64,000 bases of DNA from Microbacterium oleivorans NBRC 103075 (GCF_001552475.1 NZ_BCRG01000008.1:97691-161690); one strand, 5' to 3'; positions 24,883 through 34,188 are shown, counted from the stretch's first letter. Notes: generated by a model from the sequence alone, not told the origin. Program-made: numbers and translations.

Positions 24883-26202
24883 ATGCCTGCGCCGACCCTG
24901 AACCGCGAGATCCTGCGCCTCGCCGTGCCTGCGCTCGGCGCGCTGGTCGCCGAGCCGATGTTCCTCATCGTGGATGCCGCCCTGATCGGACACCTCGGCG
25001 TCGTGCCTCTCGCGGGCCTCGGCATCGCCAGCGCAGTGCTCCAGACGATCGTCGGACTGATGGTGTTCCTGGCGTACTCGACGACTCCGGCGGTCGCCCG
25101 GAAGTTCGGTGCCGGCGACAGCAAGAACGCGGTCAGCGTCGGCATCGACGGACTCTGGCTCGCGCTGGGTCTCGGCGCCCTGCTCGCTCTGTTCGGATCG
25201 CTCGCGACGCCGTGGCTCGTCGACCTCTTCGGGCCGAGCCGCGAGGTCGCCGAGCAGGCAGTGACTTATCTTGCGCTGTCGATGTGGGGCCTGCCCGCGA
25301 TGCTCATCGTGTTCGCCGCCACCGGACTGCTGCGCGGCATGCAGGACACCGTGACACCGCTCTGGATCGCGGGCCTCGGCTTCGGCGCCAACGCGCTGCT
25401 CAACTGGCTGTTCATCTACGGGTTCGGGTGGGGCATCGCCGGGTCCGCCGCGGGCACCGTCGCCGCGCAGTGGGGCATGGTCGCGGCCTACGTCGTCGTC
25501 ATCGGACGCCTCGCGCGGCGCCACTCGGCATCCGTCCTGCCCCAGCGCGACGGCGTGCGCGGGTCGGCGAAGTCGGGCGGCTGGCTGTTCCTGCGGACGG
25601 TGTCGCTGCGCATCGCGCTGCTCGCGACGGTGGCCGTCGCGACGGGTCTCGGCACGGATGAGCTCGCCGGGTGGCAGGTCGCATTCACGATCTTCTCGAC
25701 GGCGGCGTTCGCCCTCGATGCGCTGGCGATCGCCGCGCAGGCGCTCATCGGGCGCGGGCTCGGCGCCGGCGACGAACCGTTCGTGCGCCACGTACTCGGT
25801 CGGACAGTCGCGTGGGGCGCGTGGTTCGGCGTCATCGTCGGGGTGGCCATCGCCGCCTTGTCAGGCGTCATCGGCATCGCCTTCACGGGGAGCTCGGAGC
25901 TCGCCGGGCTGATCCAGCCGGCCCTCCTCGTGCTCGCCCTCGCGCAGCCGGTCTGCGGCGTCGTGTTCGTCCTCGACGGCGTGCTGATGGGAGCGGGCGA
26001 CGCGAAGTACCTGGCGATCGCCGGCGGCCTCAACCTCGTGCCGTACCTGCCGGCGCTCGCGATCGTCATCGCCCTGCACCCCGGCGGTGCGGGCGGACTC
26101 GCCTGGCTCGCGGCCTGCTTCTTCGGCGTCTACATGCTGGCCCGTCTCGGCACGCTCGGCTGGCGCGTGCGCCGTTCGGAGTGGCTTCGCGTCGCCGTGT
26201 GA
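24883..26202 (+). CDS. MATE-family efflux transporter (DinF-like)
   Basis: A 439-residue inner-membrane exporter with about twelve hydrophobic helices in two homologous halves. The first half opens with REILRLAVPALGALVAEPMF and IVDAALIGHLGVVPLAGLGIA, the classic MATE/DinF start; the second begins near VSLRIALLATVAVATG. GLLRGMQDTVTPLW is a DinF-type loop. The substrate is not predictable and I do not claim drug resistance. It has its own -10 box and no functional link to the rhamnose genes. Confidence 0.9.
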   Translation: MPAPTLNREILRLAVPALGALVAEPMFLIVDAALIGHLGVVPLAGLGIASAVLQTIVGLMVFLAYSTTPAVARKFGAGDSKNAVSVGIDGLWLALGLGALLALFGSLATPWLVDLFGPSREVAEQAVTYLALSMWGLPAMLIVFAATGLLRGMQDTVTPLWIAGLGFGANALLNWLFIYGFGWGIAGSAAGTVAAQWGMVAAYVVVIGRLARRHSASVLPQRDGVRGSAKSGGWLFLRTVSLRIALLATVAVATGLGTDELAGWQVAFTIFSTAAFALDALAIAAQALIGRGLGAGDEPFVRHVLGRTVAWGAWFGVIVGVAIAALSGVIGIAFTGSSELAGLIQPALLVLALAQPVCGVVFVLDGVLMGAGDAKYLAIAGGLNLVPYLPALAIVIALHPGGAGGLAWLAACFFGVYMLARLGTLGWRVRRSEWLRVAV

Positions 26203-26250
26203 CCGGATCCGCGGCATCCGTGCCGCCCCCGCAGTGTCACCCGGCTCCCC

Positions 26251-26256
26251 TAGAGT
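26251..26256 (+). promoter_or_regulatory. Leaderless-type -10 box
   Basis: TAGAGT lies 6 bp before the ATG at 26263. No ribosome site is present. Confidence 0.55.
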
Positions 26257-26262
26257 GCGGTC

Positions 26263-27687
26263 ATGGATCCCCGTGACGACGACTTCCTGAACGACCTGCA
26301 CCGGCTGGTGCAGCGACTGAACCGGATGCCGGAGGCCGAGGAGGCTCCGCTGACGCCGCTCGGCGAGCGCGTCCGGGACCATCTCGGCGCCGACCCGACG
26401 GGACTGCCCATGGTGTCCGAAGCGGTCCCGCCGCACCGCCTCGTCGATCTCGACCTCGCCCTCGACGCCCTGGCCGGCGACGACGCCGAGGTCATCGGAC
26501 TGCGCGGAGGCAGGCATCTGCGGCACGAGGAGTTCTCGGGCCTGCTCGCGTCGCCCTACGCCCGCATCCAGCCCGGTCCGGTCGAGTACGTGTCGGTCCC
26601 CACCGGGCCCGAGACGACGCGGCAGACGAAGTCGACCGCCCTACGGATGTTCCGCGTCGACGGGATGCCGGTGGCCGCCCTGCAGCGCGCCGCCGACCCG
26701 CAGTCGGGTCGCGAGACGGCGTCTCTCGACGTCGTCGCCGCGTCGCCCGAGGTCGCCTCGGAGCTCCTCGCCGAGACGCGACGCCTGATGAACGATCTCA
26801 GTGTCGTGCGTGGCAACGTCGTGAGCTTCGCGCGCGGAGAGTACGGGGCGAGCGGCATCGGACGGATGACGTTCCTCGAGCGGCCGACGGTGACCGCCGA
26901 CCAGGTGATCCTGCCGGAAGGGCTGCTCGACCGTATCCGCGCACATGTCGTCGAGATCGGCGGTCGCGCCGACGAACTGCGCTCCCGCGGGCAGCACCTC
27001 AAGCGCGGCGTCCTCCTGTACGGCCCTCCCGGAACGGGCAAGACGCTGACCATCCGTCACCTCATCCACGAGACACCGGGGACGACGGTCGTGCTCCTGC
27101 AGGGGGCCGCACTCGGACTGATCGGTGAGGCCGCCTCGCTCGCCCGTGCGATGAGCCCTGCCCTGGTGGTCCTCGAGGACGTCGACCTGGTGGCCGCGGA
27201 CCGCGGTGACTTCGGATTGCAGCCGCTGCTGTTCGAGGTGCTCGACGCGCTGGACGGCCTCGACGGGGACGCCGACGTGGCCTTCGTCCTGACGACGAAC
27301 CGGGCCGAGATCCTCGAGCCCGCTCTGGCCGCGCGGCCCGGCCGCGTCGACCTCGCCCTCGAGATCCCGCTGCCCGATCTGCCGGCCCGGCAGCGCCTGT
27401 TCCAGGTGTACGGCGGCGAGCTGCCGTTCTCGGCCGACGCGCTGGGTCAGTCCGCTGAGCGCGCCGAGGGGGTCACGGCATCCTTCGTGAAGGAGGTCGT
27501 GCGACGTGCGGTGCTGCGCGCCGTGACCGACGGTCGCGACGTGACCGACGACGACCTCGCGGTCGCTCTCGACGCGATGCTCGACGACACCCGCGGGATC
27601 TCGCGCGTGCTGTTCGGCGGGGATGCGGCCGCCGACGCCGCCGCGACGGGCGACGAGGGCGGCCGGAGTTTCGGCGTGTTCGCCTGA
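26263..27687 (+). CDS. AAA-family ATPase with unassigned N-terminal domain
   Basis: A 474-residue protein. The C-terminal half is an AAA module: Walker A GPPGTGKT (residues 254-261), a Walker B of the LVVLEDVD form (Glu-Asp rather than Asp-Glu, as in BCS1-like proteins), sensor I and arginine region TTNRAEILEPALAARPGRVD, then a helical lid. Residues 1-245 are not a domain I recognise; they contain SVPTGPETTRQTKSTALRMF and a helical stretch with AETRRLMNDLSVVRG. There is no membrane segment, so it is not FtsH. It probably remodels or unfolds a partner protein. It stands alone, and its stop lies 13 bp from the convergent citrate transporter. Confidence 0.82.
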   Translation: MDPRDDDFLNDLHRLVQRLNRMPEAEEAPLTPLGERVRDHLGADPTGLPMVSEAVPPHRLVDLDLALDALAGDDAEVIGLRGGRHLRHEEFSGLLASPYARIQPGPVEYVSVPTGPETTRQTKSTALRMFRVDGMPVAALQRAADPQSGRETASLDVVAASPEVASELLAETRRLMNDLSVVRGNVVSFARGEYGASGIGRMTFLERPTVTADQVILPEGLLDRIRAHVVEIGGRADELRSRGQHLKRGVLLYGPPGTGKTLTIRHLIHETPGTTVVLLQGAALGLIGEAASLARAMSPALVVLEDVDLVAADRGDFGLQPLLFEVLDALDGLDGDADVAFVLTTNRAEILEPALAARPGRVDLALEIPLPDLPARQRLFQVYGGELPFSADALGQSAERAEGVTASFVKEVVRRAVLRAVTDGRDVTDDDLAVALDAMLDDTRGISRVLFGGDAAADAAATGDEGGRSFGVFA

Positions 27688-27706
27688 CTTCGCAGCGGGC
27701 TCAGGC
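27682..27706. terminator. Weak hairpin spanning two opposed stop codons
   Basis: GCCTGA (27682-27687) pairs with TCAGGC (27701-27706) across a 13-base loop. The arms contain the stop codons of the convergent AAA and citrate-transporter genes. The stem is short, so terminator activity is uncertain. Confidence 0.3.
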
Positions 27707-29218
27707 CATCAGCGGGATGGACCCGACGAGGACACCCACAGCGAGCATCACGAGCGACACGATGACCGCCCGCCAGAGCACCTTCTTGTGGTGGTCGCCG
27801 AGGTTCACACCGGCGAGCGAGACGAGCAGCAGGATCGCGGGGACGAGCGGGCTCTGCAGGTGCACCGGCTGACCGGTGATCGAGGCACGGGCCATCTCGA
27901 CCGGCTCGATCCCGTACGTCGAGGCGCTCTCGGCGAGGATCGGCAGGATGCCGAAGTAGAACGCGTCGTTCGACATGAAGAACGTGAACGGGATCGACAG
28001 GATGCCGGTGATCACGGCCATGAACGGTCCGAGTGACGGCGGAATCACCTGGGTGACCCAGCTCGCCATCGCGTCGACCATGCCGGTGCCGTTGAGCACG
28101 CCGACGAGCACACCCGCGGCGAGCACCATCGACACGACGCCGACGATGCTGGGGGCGTGGGCGACGATCTCGTCGGCCTGGTTCTTCAGCCGCGGGAAGT
28201 TGACGATGAGCGCGACGGCCGCGCCGACCATGAAGACGTAGGCCAGCGGGTAGATGTCGAGCACGAGCATCACCATGACGGCGAGGGTCAGGACGAGGTT
28301 GAACCAGATGAGCTTGGGGCGGAGCGTGGCCCGGTTCGGGTCGAGCAGCGTGTCGGCCATCGCGGTGTCGGCCGTGTCGACCAGCTTGGCGGCGTCGACG
28401 GCGGAGCGGGCGCCCCGGACCGTGACGATGTTGCCGGTGCGCAGGTGCGCGCGGGCACCCGGCTTGCTCTCCGCGCCGCGGAACAGTCGCGGCGCGCCGA
28501 GACGACCGTCGCCGGCGCCCTCGAGGCGCGAGGTGTCGACCGATCCGGCGAGGCGACGGCGCTCCGAGAGGCCGAGGAACCAGGCGAACAGCAGCGAGAT
28601 GACGAGGCCCGTGGCGAGCGAGGGCAGCATCGGAACGAAGATGTCGGTCGGCTGCAGCCCGAGCGCCGACGCGGCGCGCACCGTGGGACCGCCCCACGGG
28701 ACGATGTTGAGCGTGCCGTTCATGAGACCGGCGACACAGGTCAGGACAACGGGGCTCATGCCGAGGCGGAGGTAGATCGGCAGCATCGCAGAGGTGGTGA
28801 TGATGAAGGTGGTGGACCCGTCCCCATCGAGCGAGACCGCTCCGGCGAGGATCGCGGTGCCGAGCACCACCTTGGCGGGGTCGTCCCCCAGCAGGCGGGT
28901 GATGACGCGGATGAGCGGGTCGAAGAGCCCGACATCGATCATGATGCCGAAGTACATGATCGCGAACATCAGCAGCGCTGCCGTGGGCGCGAGATCGCCG
29001 ATCGCGTCGATGACCATGTCGCCGAGGCCGAGGCCCGCACCGGCGAACAGGCCGAAGATCGTCGGCACCGTGATGAGCGCGACCATCGGGGTCAGTCGCC
29101 GGGTCATGATCAGCGCCATGAAGGTCAGCACCATCACGAACCCGAGGATGACGAGGATCGTGTCCGGTGGGGTGAACGCCACGGGGTACTCGACTGCCTC
29201 GGTATGCACGATGCTCAT
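27701..29218 (-). CDS. CitMHS-family citrate:H+/divalent-metal symporter
   Basis: A 505-residue membrane transporter importing citrate, usually complexed with Mg or another divalent metal, with protons. It has at least eleven hydrophobic helices. ILVILGFVMVLTFMALIMT and LDGDGSTTFIITTSAMLPIY are CitMHS signatures, and NGTLNIVPWGGPTVRA is the conserved second re-entrant segment. A hydrophilic loop around residues 245-310 divides the two halves. The ATG at 29218 has a GAAGGAG ribosome site; upstream in-frame codons are not protein-like. It is divergent from a CitA/CitB-type two-component system, which most likely switches it on in the presence of citrate. Confidence 0.92.
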   Translation of the reverse strand: MSIVHTEAVEYPVAFTPPDTILVILGFVMVLTFMALIMTRRLTPMVALITVPTIFGLFAGAGLGLGDMVIDAIGDLAPTAALLMFAIMYFGIMIDVGLFDPLIRVITRLLGDDPAKVVLGTAILAGAVSLDGDGSTTFIITTSAMLPIYLRLGMSPVVLTCVAGLMNGTLNIVPWGGPTVRAASALGLQPTDIFVPMLPSLATGLVISLLFAWFLGLSERRRLAGSVDTSRLEGAGDGRLGAPRLFRGAESKPGARAHLRTGNIVTVRGARSAVDAAKLVDTADTAMADTLLDPNRATLRPKLIWFNLVLTLAVMVMLVLDIYPLAYVFMVGAAVALIVNFPRLKNQADEIVAHAPSIVGVVSMVLAAGVLVGVLNGTGMVDAMASWVTQVIPPSLGPFMAVITGILSIPFTFFMSNDAFYFGILPILAESASTYGIEPVEMARASITGQPVHLQSPLVPAILLLVSLAGVNLGDHHKKVLWRAVIVSLVMLAVGVLVGSIPLMA

Positions 29219-29372
29219 CGCGACTCCTTCGTCGTGAAGCGGCGCCGGGGGGAAATGGCACCTGGTCCCGCGAGCGTAGGGACGGGGCGCCCCTTCGCGC
29301 GCGCTAACGCTCATTCCCCGACGTTGTGCGCGTAACCTGGCTTTCGCTCATTGTGCGCAAGGAGGTGACGCG

Positions 29373-31034
29373 ATGCGATTCGGTAGCAGGATGCTGGTGC
29401 TCCAGCTCGTGACGCAGGTGTGCGTCGTCGCGGCTTGTGCCGCGGTATTCCTCTTCTTGGGCGTGCAGCAGTTGCGCGCCGAGGCCGAGTCTTCGGCGCT
29501 GAACATCGCGCGGAGCGTCGCCGCCGCGCCCGATGTCCGCGAGCTCGTCGCAGAGTACTCTGCGGATCCTGGCACGCCCGACGCCCCGTCCCTCCGCACC
29601 GGCCCGCTCCAGGCATACGCCGCCGGCGTGACGAGCCGCACCGACGTCCTCTTCGTCGTCATCACCGATGATCACGGCATCCGCCTCGCACACCCCGACC
29701 CCGACCGGCTCGGGCAGGTGGTGAGCACGAGTTTCGCCGACGCCCTGGCCGGCCGCGAGGTCGTGACGTGGGAGTCGGGCACGCTCGGTGAATCCGCCCG
29801 CGCCAAGGTCCCGGTGTACGGTCCCACGAGCGGTGACCGCCCCGTCGGCGAGGTGAGCGTCGGCTTCGAGCGCGCCAGCGTCTTCGACGATCTGCCGACC
29901 CTGATCACCGGGATCGCAGCGGCCATCCTCGTCGCCCTCGCGCTCGGCGTCATCGCCGCGCTCTTGCTGCGTCGCCGACTCGAGCGGGTCACCCTCGGCC
30001 TCCAGCCCGAAGAGCTCGCCGCGCTCGTGCAGACCCAGACCGCCGTCCTCGAGAGCTCGGACGACGGCCTTGTCGCCGTCGACGCGGACGGCGTCGTCCG
30101 CGTGTGGAGCGACGCGACGACGCGGATGCTGGGAACCGGCGTCGAGCCGGGGACCCGCCTCCGCGACGCACCCGTCCCTGACGCCGTGCGTGACGCGCTC
30201 GCCCGCGGGGCCGCGTCGGGACTCCCTGTCGGCGACCGCATCATCTACGTCGACGTGCGCCCGGTGCGCCGAGGCCAGCGAGCACTCGGGACCGCGGCAG
30301 TCCTCCGCGACCGCACCGACCTGCTCGCCCTCACCGAACGCCTCGACGGCGTCCGCACCCTGACCGACGCCCTTCGCGCCCAGCGCCACGAGTTCGCCAA
30401 TCGCCTGCACGCGGCCTCCGGCCTGATCGACGCCGGCCGCGCCGACGAGGCGCGGGACTTCCTCCGCGACGTGTCCGGACGCGGCGCCGTCGACCTCCGC
30501 GTCACAGGGCTGGATGCCGTGAGCGACCCAGTCCTGCAATCGTTCCTCGGGGCGATGGCCGAGACCGCCCGCGAGCGCGGGGTCGAGTTGCGCGTCGGCG
30601 AGGACACCCTGCTGCGTAGCTCCCTCCTCGACGTGGAGGACGCGCTCGCCGTCCTCGGCAACCTCGTGGGCAACGCGGTGACCGCCGCGCAGGCGGCAGC
30701 CGCGGCATCCGTCGGTGATCCGTGGGTCGAGGTGACGCTCCTCGACCAACTCGACGGATCGGGTACCGGTGAGCTGGTCATGACCGTGGCCGATTCCGGC
30801 GGCGGAGTGGCGGACCCGAGCGCCGTGTTCGCGGCGAGGACGAGCTCCGACACCGACGCGTCGGTCCACGGGCACGGAATCGGATTGCCGCTGTCCCGCG
30901 AGATCGCACGCCGACGTGGCGGCGAGGTGTGGATCATCGACGCCGGCGGCGCCGGCTCGGGTGCCGTGTTCGGGGCACGCCTGCCCGGCGCGATGGGCGG
31001 CCCGTCAGGAAACGAGGAGACGGACGATGAGTGA
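29373..31034 (+). CDS. CitA/DcuS-family sensor histidine kinase
   Basis: A 553-residue membrane kinase. A first transmembrane helix (residues 8-30) is followed by an extracytoplasmic PAS-like sensor domain containing ITDDHGIRLAHPDPDRLG, which is typical of citrate and C4-dicarboxylate sensors, then a second helix near 176-200. A cytoplasmic PAS (SSDDGLVAVDADG) leads to the phospho-acceptor in RAQRHEFANRLH (His339) of the Spo0B/CitA type. The ATPase domain has N (GNLVGNAVTAAQ) and G boxes (DSGGGV, GHGIGLPLSR). AAGGAGG precedes the ATG. It is divergent from the citrate transporter and overlaps its response regulator by 8 bp. Confidence 0.92.
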   Translation: MRFGSRMLVLQLVTQVCVVAACAAVFLFLGVQQLRAEAESSALNIARSVAAAPDVRELVAEYSADPGTPDAPSLRTGPLQAYAAGVTSRTDVLFVVITDDHGIRLAHPDPDRLGQVVSTSFADALAGREVVTWESGTLGESARAKVPVYGPTSGDRPVGEVSVGFERASVFDDLPTLITGIAAAILVALALGVIAALLLRRRLERVTLGLQPEELAALVQTQTAVLESSDDGLVAVDADGVVRVWSDATTRMLGTGVEPGTRLRDAPVPDAVRDALARGAASGLPVGDRIIYVDVRPVRRGQRALGTAAVLRDRTDLLALTERLDGVRTLTDALRAQRHEFANRLHAASGLIDAGRADEARDFLRDVSGRGAVDLRVTGLDAVSDPVLQSFLGAMAETARERGVELRVGEDTLLRSSLLDVEDALAVLGNLVGNAVTAAQAAAAASVGDPWVEVTLLDQLDGSGTGELVMTVADSGGGVADPSAVFAARTSSDTDASVHGHGIGLPLSREIARRRGGEVWIIDAGGAGSGAVFGARLPGAMGGPSGNEETDDE

Positions 31035-31689
31035 CATCCGGGTACTGATCATCGACGACGACTTCCGCGTCGCGGGCGTGCACCGAGACATCGTGGCCGG
31101 CATCCGAGGTTTCGTCTCGCTCGATCCGGTTCGCACGGCGGCCGAGGCGCTGAGCGCCACCCGCGCCGACTCCCCCGACCTGGTCCTGGCCGACGTGTAC
31201 CTCCCCGACGGCGACGGCATCGAGGTGGTTCGCTCGTGCGGCGTCGACGCCTTCGTGCTGAGCGCCGCGACGGATGCCCGCACGGTCCGCCGCGCATTCC
31301 GCGCAGGAGCACTCGCCTATCTCGTGAAGCCGTTCGAGGCGCGGACCCTCGCCGACCGGCTCGAGCGCTACGCGCGCTACCGCAACCTTCTCTCCGACTC
31401 CGCTCCGCTCACGCAGGATCAGATCGACCGTGCCGCAACGGCCCTCCGCGGCGCACCCGAGCAGGCGTCGCTGTCACGTTCGGCGACGGAGCGGACGATC
31501 CTCACTGCGCTCACCGACGGCGAGGCGTCGGCGAGTGAAGTGGCGGAGCGGGGCGGCATCTCCCGGGCCACCGCGCAACGTCACCTGACCGCGCTCGCCT
31601 CGCGCGGGCTGGTGGAGATCAGCCTCCGCTACGGCACCACCGGCCGCCCCGAGCACCGCTTCCGCCTGGCGGCGAGCGGCGCAGACTGA
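31027..31689 (+). CDS. CitB/DcuR-family response regulator
   Basis: A 220-residue regulator. The receiver domain has the acidic pair IIDDDF, phospho-acceptor Asp56 in LADVYLPDGDG and Lys in YLVKPFEARTL. The C-terminal domain is a winged helix of the CitB type, with a recognition region GGISRATAQRHLTALASRGLVEI. The start at 31027 overlaps the kinase stop by 8 bp. It is the partner of that kinase and the likely activator of the divergent CitMHS gene. CGCTCATT occurs twice in the 154-bp divergent region (29308-29315 and 29345-29352), with TTGTGCGC also twice; these are possible binding sites. Confidence 0.92.
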   Translation: MSDIRVLIIDDDFRVAGVHRDIVAGIRGFVSLDPVRTAAEALSATRADSPDLVLADVYLPDGDGIEVVRSCGVDAFVLSAATDARTVRRAFRAGALAYLVKPFEARTLADRLERYARYRNLLSDSAPLTQDQIDRAATALRGAPEQASLSRSATERTILTALTDGEASASEVAERGGISRATAQRHLTALASRGLVEISLRYGTTGRPEHRFRLAASGAD

Positions 31690-31692
31690 ACG

Positions 31693-32340
31693 TCACGCGA
31701 ACCGGCGGCACCATTCGTACATGACCACGGCGGCGGCAGCCGACGCGTTGATCGACCGCGTCGACCCGTACTGGGTGATCTCGATGACGCCGGATGCCGC
31801 GGCCAGGGCCTCGGGCGACAGCCCGGGGCCCTCCTGCCCGAACAACAGGACGCACCGCTCCGGTAGGTCCGCCCGGTCGACGGGCACCGACCCGTCGACG
31901 TTGTCGATCGCGAGGACCGGGAGACCCGCGGCATCCGCCCACGCCGTGAAGGCCGCGACATCCTCGTGATGGCGGACGTGCTGGTAGCGATCGGTGACCA
32001 TCGCGCCCCGCCGGTTCCAGCGGCGCTTGCCGATGATGTGCACTTCGGACGCGCCGAACGCGTTGGCGCTGCGCACGATCGAGCCGATGTTCATGTCGTG
32101 CTGCCAGTTCTCGATCGCGACGTGGAACGGATGCCGCTTCTGGTCGAGATCCGCCACGATCGCCGCCATGGTCCAGTAGCGGTACTGATCGACGACGTTC
32201 CGTCGATCACCGGTCTCCAGCAGCTCGCGGTCGTAGCGCGGATCGTCCGGCCAGGCATCCGGACCGCCGGGCCACGGACCGACGCCGACGGGGAGCTGCG
32301 GCTCGGCGTCGCCGGCGGCGGGATCGATCGGGTCTGGCAC
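31693..32340 (-). CDS. SpoU/TrmH-family RNA 2'-O-methyltransferase
   Basis: A 215-residue SPOUT-class enzyme. The three family motifs are present: motif 1 in NIGSIVRSANAFG, motif 2 in CVLLFGQEGPGLS, and motif 3 in STRSINASAAAAVVMYEW, which form the knotted AdoMet site. The N-terminal 80 residues are an acidic/proline-rich lead and a helical RNA-binding part (YDRELLETGDRRNV). It starts at a GTG with a TAACCT box 6 bp upstream. The target could be tRNA or rRNA. It is convergent with the citB-type gene, with a 3-bp gap. Confidence 0.9.
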   Translation of the reverse strand: MPDPIDPAAGDAEPQLPVGVGPWPGGPDAWPDDPRYDRELLETGDRRNVVDQYRYWTMAAIVADLDQKRHPFHVAIENWQHDMNIGSIVRSANAFGASEVHIIGKRRWNRRGAMVTDRYQHVRHHEDVAAFTAWADAAGLPVLAIDNVDGSVPVDRADLPERCVLLFGQEGPGLSPEALAAASGVIEITQYGSTRSINASAAAAVVMYEWCRRFA

Positions 32341-32346
32341 CGGTCC

Positions 32347-32352
32347 AGGTTA
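32347..32352 (-). promoter_or_regulatory. Leaderless-type -10 box within the upstream stop codon
   Basis: TAACCT on the minus strand lies 6 bp before the GTG at 32340. Its first three bases are the TAA stop of the upstream histidine kinase gene. Confidence 0.5.
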
Positions 32353-34188
32353 GTCGGGTGACCCCGGCAGGAAGACGGTGAAGCGGGAGCCGGCACCCAC
32401 CTCGCTCGTGACCTCGACCGATCCGCCGAGCGCCTGGCTGAGCCCTTGCACGATCGACAGCCCGAGTCCGGAGCTCTCGCCCGACCGCGTGCGCGCGGGG
32501 TCTCCCCGCCACAGCCGGTCGAACACGAACGGCACGTCGTCGGCGGCGATGCCCTCGCCGTCGTCGATCACCTCGAAGCGGACGGTTCCGCCCGTCGCAC
32601 CCGTGCCGACCCGCACTGACCCGCCCGCGGCGGTGTGGCGGAGAGCATTGCCCACCAGGTTGCTCAGGATCTGCCCGAGACGCGAGGCATCGGTGCGCAT
32701 CAGCAGAGGGCCATCGACCTCCGCGACGAGCGCGACATCGGCGGCCGCAGCCCGAGCGAGGTGGGCCGCAACGACCCTCCGGACGACCTCGGCGGCATCC
32801 ACCGGCGCGAAGTCGACGGCGAGGTCACCCGTCTCGGCGAGCGCGAGAAGCTGCAGGTCGCGCGTGATGGTCTCCATGCGTCCCGCTTCGGTGAGCACGA
32901 GGCGCCGCAGCTCGGCATCGCTCATGCCGAGACCGTCGTCGGCGGCCTCGACCCATCCGCGGATGTTCGTCAGGGGGCTCCGCAGTTCGTGTGCCACGTC
33001 ACCGAGGAGGCGACGCCGGGCGGTCTCGTGACCGGCGATCTCCGCCGACATCCGGTCGAACGCCGCGCCGACGTGCGCGAGGTCCTCCTTGGCGCCGACT
33101 CCGCTCCGGCCTGCGCGCTCCCCCGCGGCGAACCGATCGGCGGCGGCTTCGAGCTTGCGCGCGCTGCGGAGGGTCGGCGCGAGGATGATGGCGGCTGCGG
33201 CGGCGAGGAGCGCGAGGAGAACGACCACGACGATCGCGAGCCGGGCGATCGTCCCTGGGCTGGCGTCGAACGGGCCGCGGAGGTTTCCCCGGAGGTCCGT
33301 GAGGACGATCTGGACGGTCGGCGCCGTGAACGCGGAGGCCTGGTCCGCCTGCGCGCGGAGGAGGCATTCGGCGGTGGCATCCGTCGCTGCGGGGTCGGTG
33401 CGAAACGCGAGCTCCGTTCTCGCCGACGTGGAGGAGAGGTCGAGGGCGATCCGATCGATCGCGGGTGCGCCGGCATCGAGGAGGCACCGGTTCGTGAGGT
33501 CGCGCAGGTCGTCGAGGGCGCTCTGCTCGGACGGCAGCGGGGTGTCGAGCCGGGTCCGCCCGCAGTCGGGCGCATCGTCCGCGGCCCACACGACCGGGCG
33601 TCCCGTCGCCCAGACGGTCGAGCCGATGACTGACTCGCCCAGGCAGGCGCGGACGTCGGCGGCGCGGGCGGTCAGCGCTGCCTGCTGCGCGTCACTGAGG
33701 CCGAACGGCCCGACGATCCCCCGGTGCAGGCGCAGCTGGAGGGTGCCGGGCTCGGCGTACTCCTCGAGCGGATCGAAGGTGGAGGTGGACTCCTCGGGCC
33801 GCGGCAGAGTCGGCGCACTGTCGGCGATCAGCTTTCCGTCACCCCCGACGAGCGCGATCCGCCGGCCGGTGTCGTGCGCGAGTTCGAGGAGCTCCGGTCC
33901 GACTCCGTCCCAGGTCGGATGCCGGCCCGCCCAGAGAGTCAGTTCGTCGAGGATCTGCTCGTTCCGGGCGAGGGCGGCATCCGATGACTGCTGGTCGAAG
34001 CGGTACTCCGCCGTCTGCGCGAGCCACAGCGTGCTGCCGACCGAGGCGATGACCAGGAGGAGGCCGGCGGCGAGGTACCGCAGCAGCAGACGAGGCGGCC
34101 GTCGCCGCGTCGCCTGCTCGTCCGATCGCACGCTCATCCCGTCGGCAATGCTCTCACCCGCCGCCCCCGCATCCGCTGCGCCACTCAT
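32350..34188 (-). CDS. Sensor histidine kinase (HAMP, HisKA, HATPase)
   Basis: A 612-residue membrane kinase. Transmembrane helices at about 36-56 and 316-338 enclose a large extracytoplasmic sensor of around 260 residues, with four Cys that could pair. A HAMP linker follows, then the phospho-acceptor in GDVAHELRSPLTNIRG (His400), an N box in LSNLVGNALRH, and G boxes in DDGEGIA and SSGLGLSIV. It is last in an operon with a lipoprotein, adaptor and ABC exporter, coupled by an ATGA overlap. The likely partner is the OmpR-type regulator encoded divergently at 37850. Confidence 0.92.
   Translation of the reverse strand: MSGAADAGAAGESIADGMSVRSDEQATRRRPPRLLLRYLAAGLLLVIASVGSTLWLAQTAEYRFDQQSSDAALARNEQILDELTLWAGRHPTWDGVGPELLELAHDTGRRIALVGGDGKLIADSAPTLPRPEESTSTFDPLEEYAEPGTLQLRLHRGIVGPFGLSDAQQAALTARAADVRACLGESVIGSTVWATGRPVVWAADDAPDCGRTRLDTPLPSEQSALDDLRDLTNRCLLDAGAPAIDRIALDLSSTSARTELAFRTDPAATDATAECLLRAQADQASAFTAPTVQIVLTDLRGNLRGPFDASPGTIARLAIVVVVLLALLAAAAAIILAPTLRSARKLEAAADRFAAGERAGRSGVGAKEDLAHVGAAFDRMSAEIAGHETARRRLLGDVAHELRSPLTNIRGWVEAADDGLGMSDAELRRLVLTEAGRMETITRDLQLLALAETGDLAVDFAPVDAAEVVRRVVAAHLARAAAADVALVAEVDGPLLMRTDASRLGQILSNLVGNALRHTAAGGSVRVGTGATGGTVRFEVIDDGEGIAADDVPFVFDRLWRGDPARTRSGESSGLGLSIVQGLSQALGGSVEVTSEVGAGSRFTVFLPGSPD

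Noticed and set aside
24379..25791. A 470-codon minus-strand frame across rhaB and the MATE gene
   Set aside because: It spans two unrelated sense genes and their promoter. Its composition is Arg/Glu/His-rich, as is usual for mirror frames.
24883..26202. Multidrug resistance determinant
   Set aside because: The MATE family is clear, but no substrate can be read from sequence or context.
29304..30875. A 523-codon open frame opposite the citrate sensor kinase
   Set aside because: The protein is Gly/Arg/Asp-rich low complexity, with no motifs. The sense strand encodes a clear histidine kinase.
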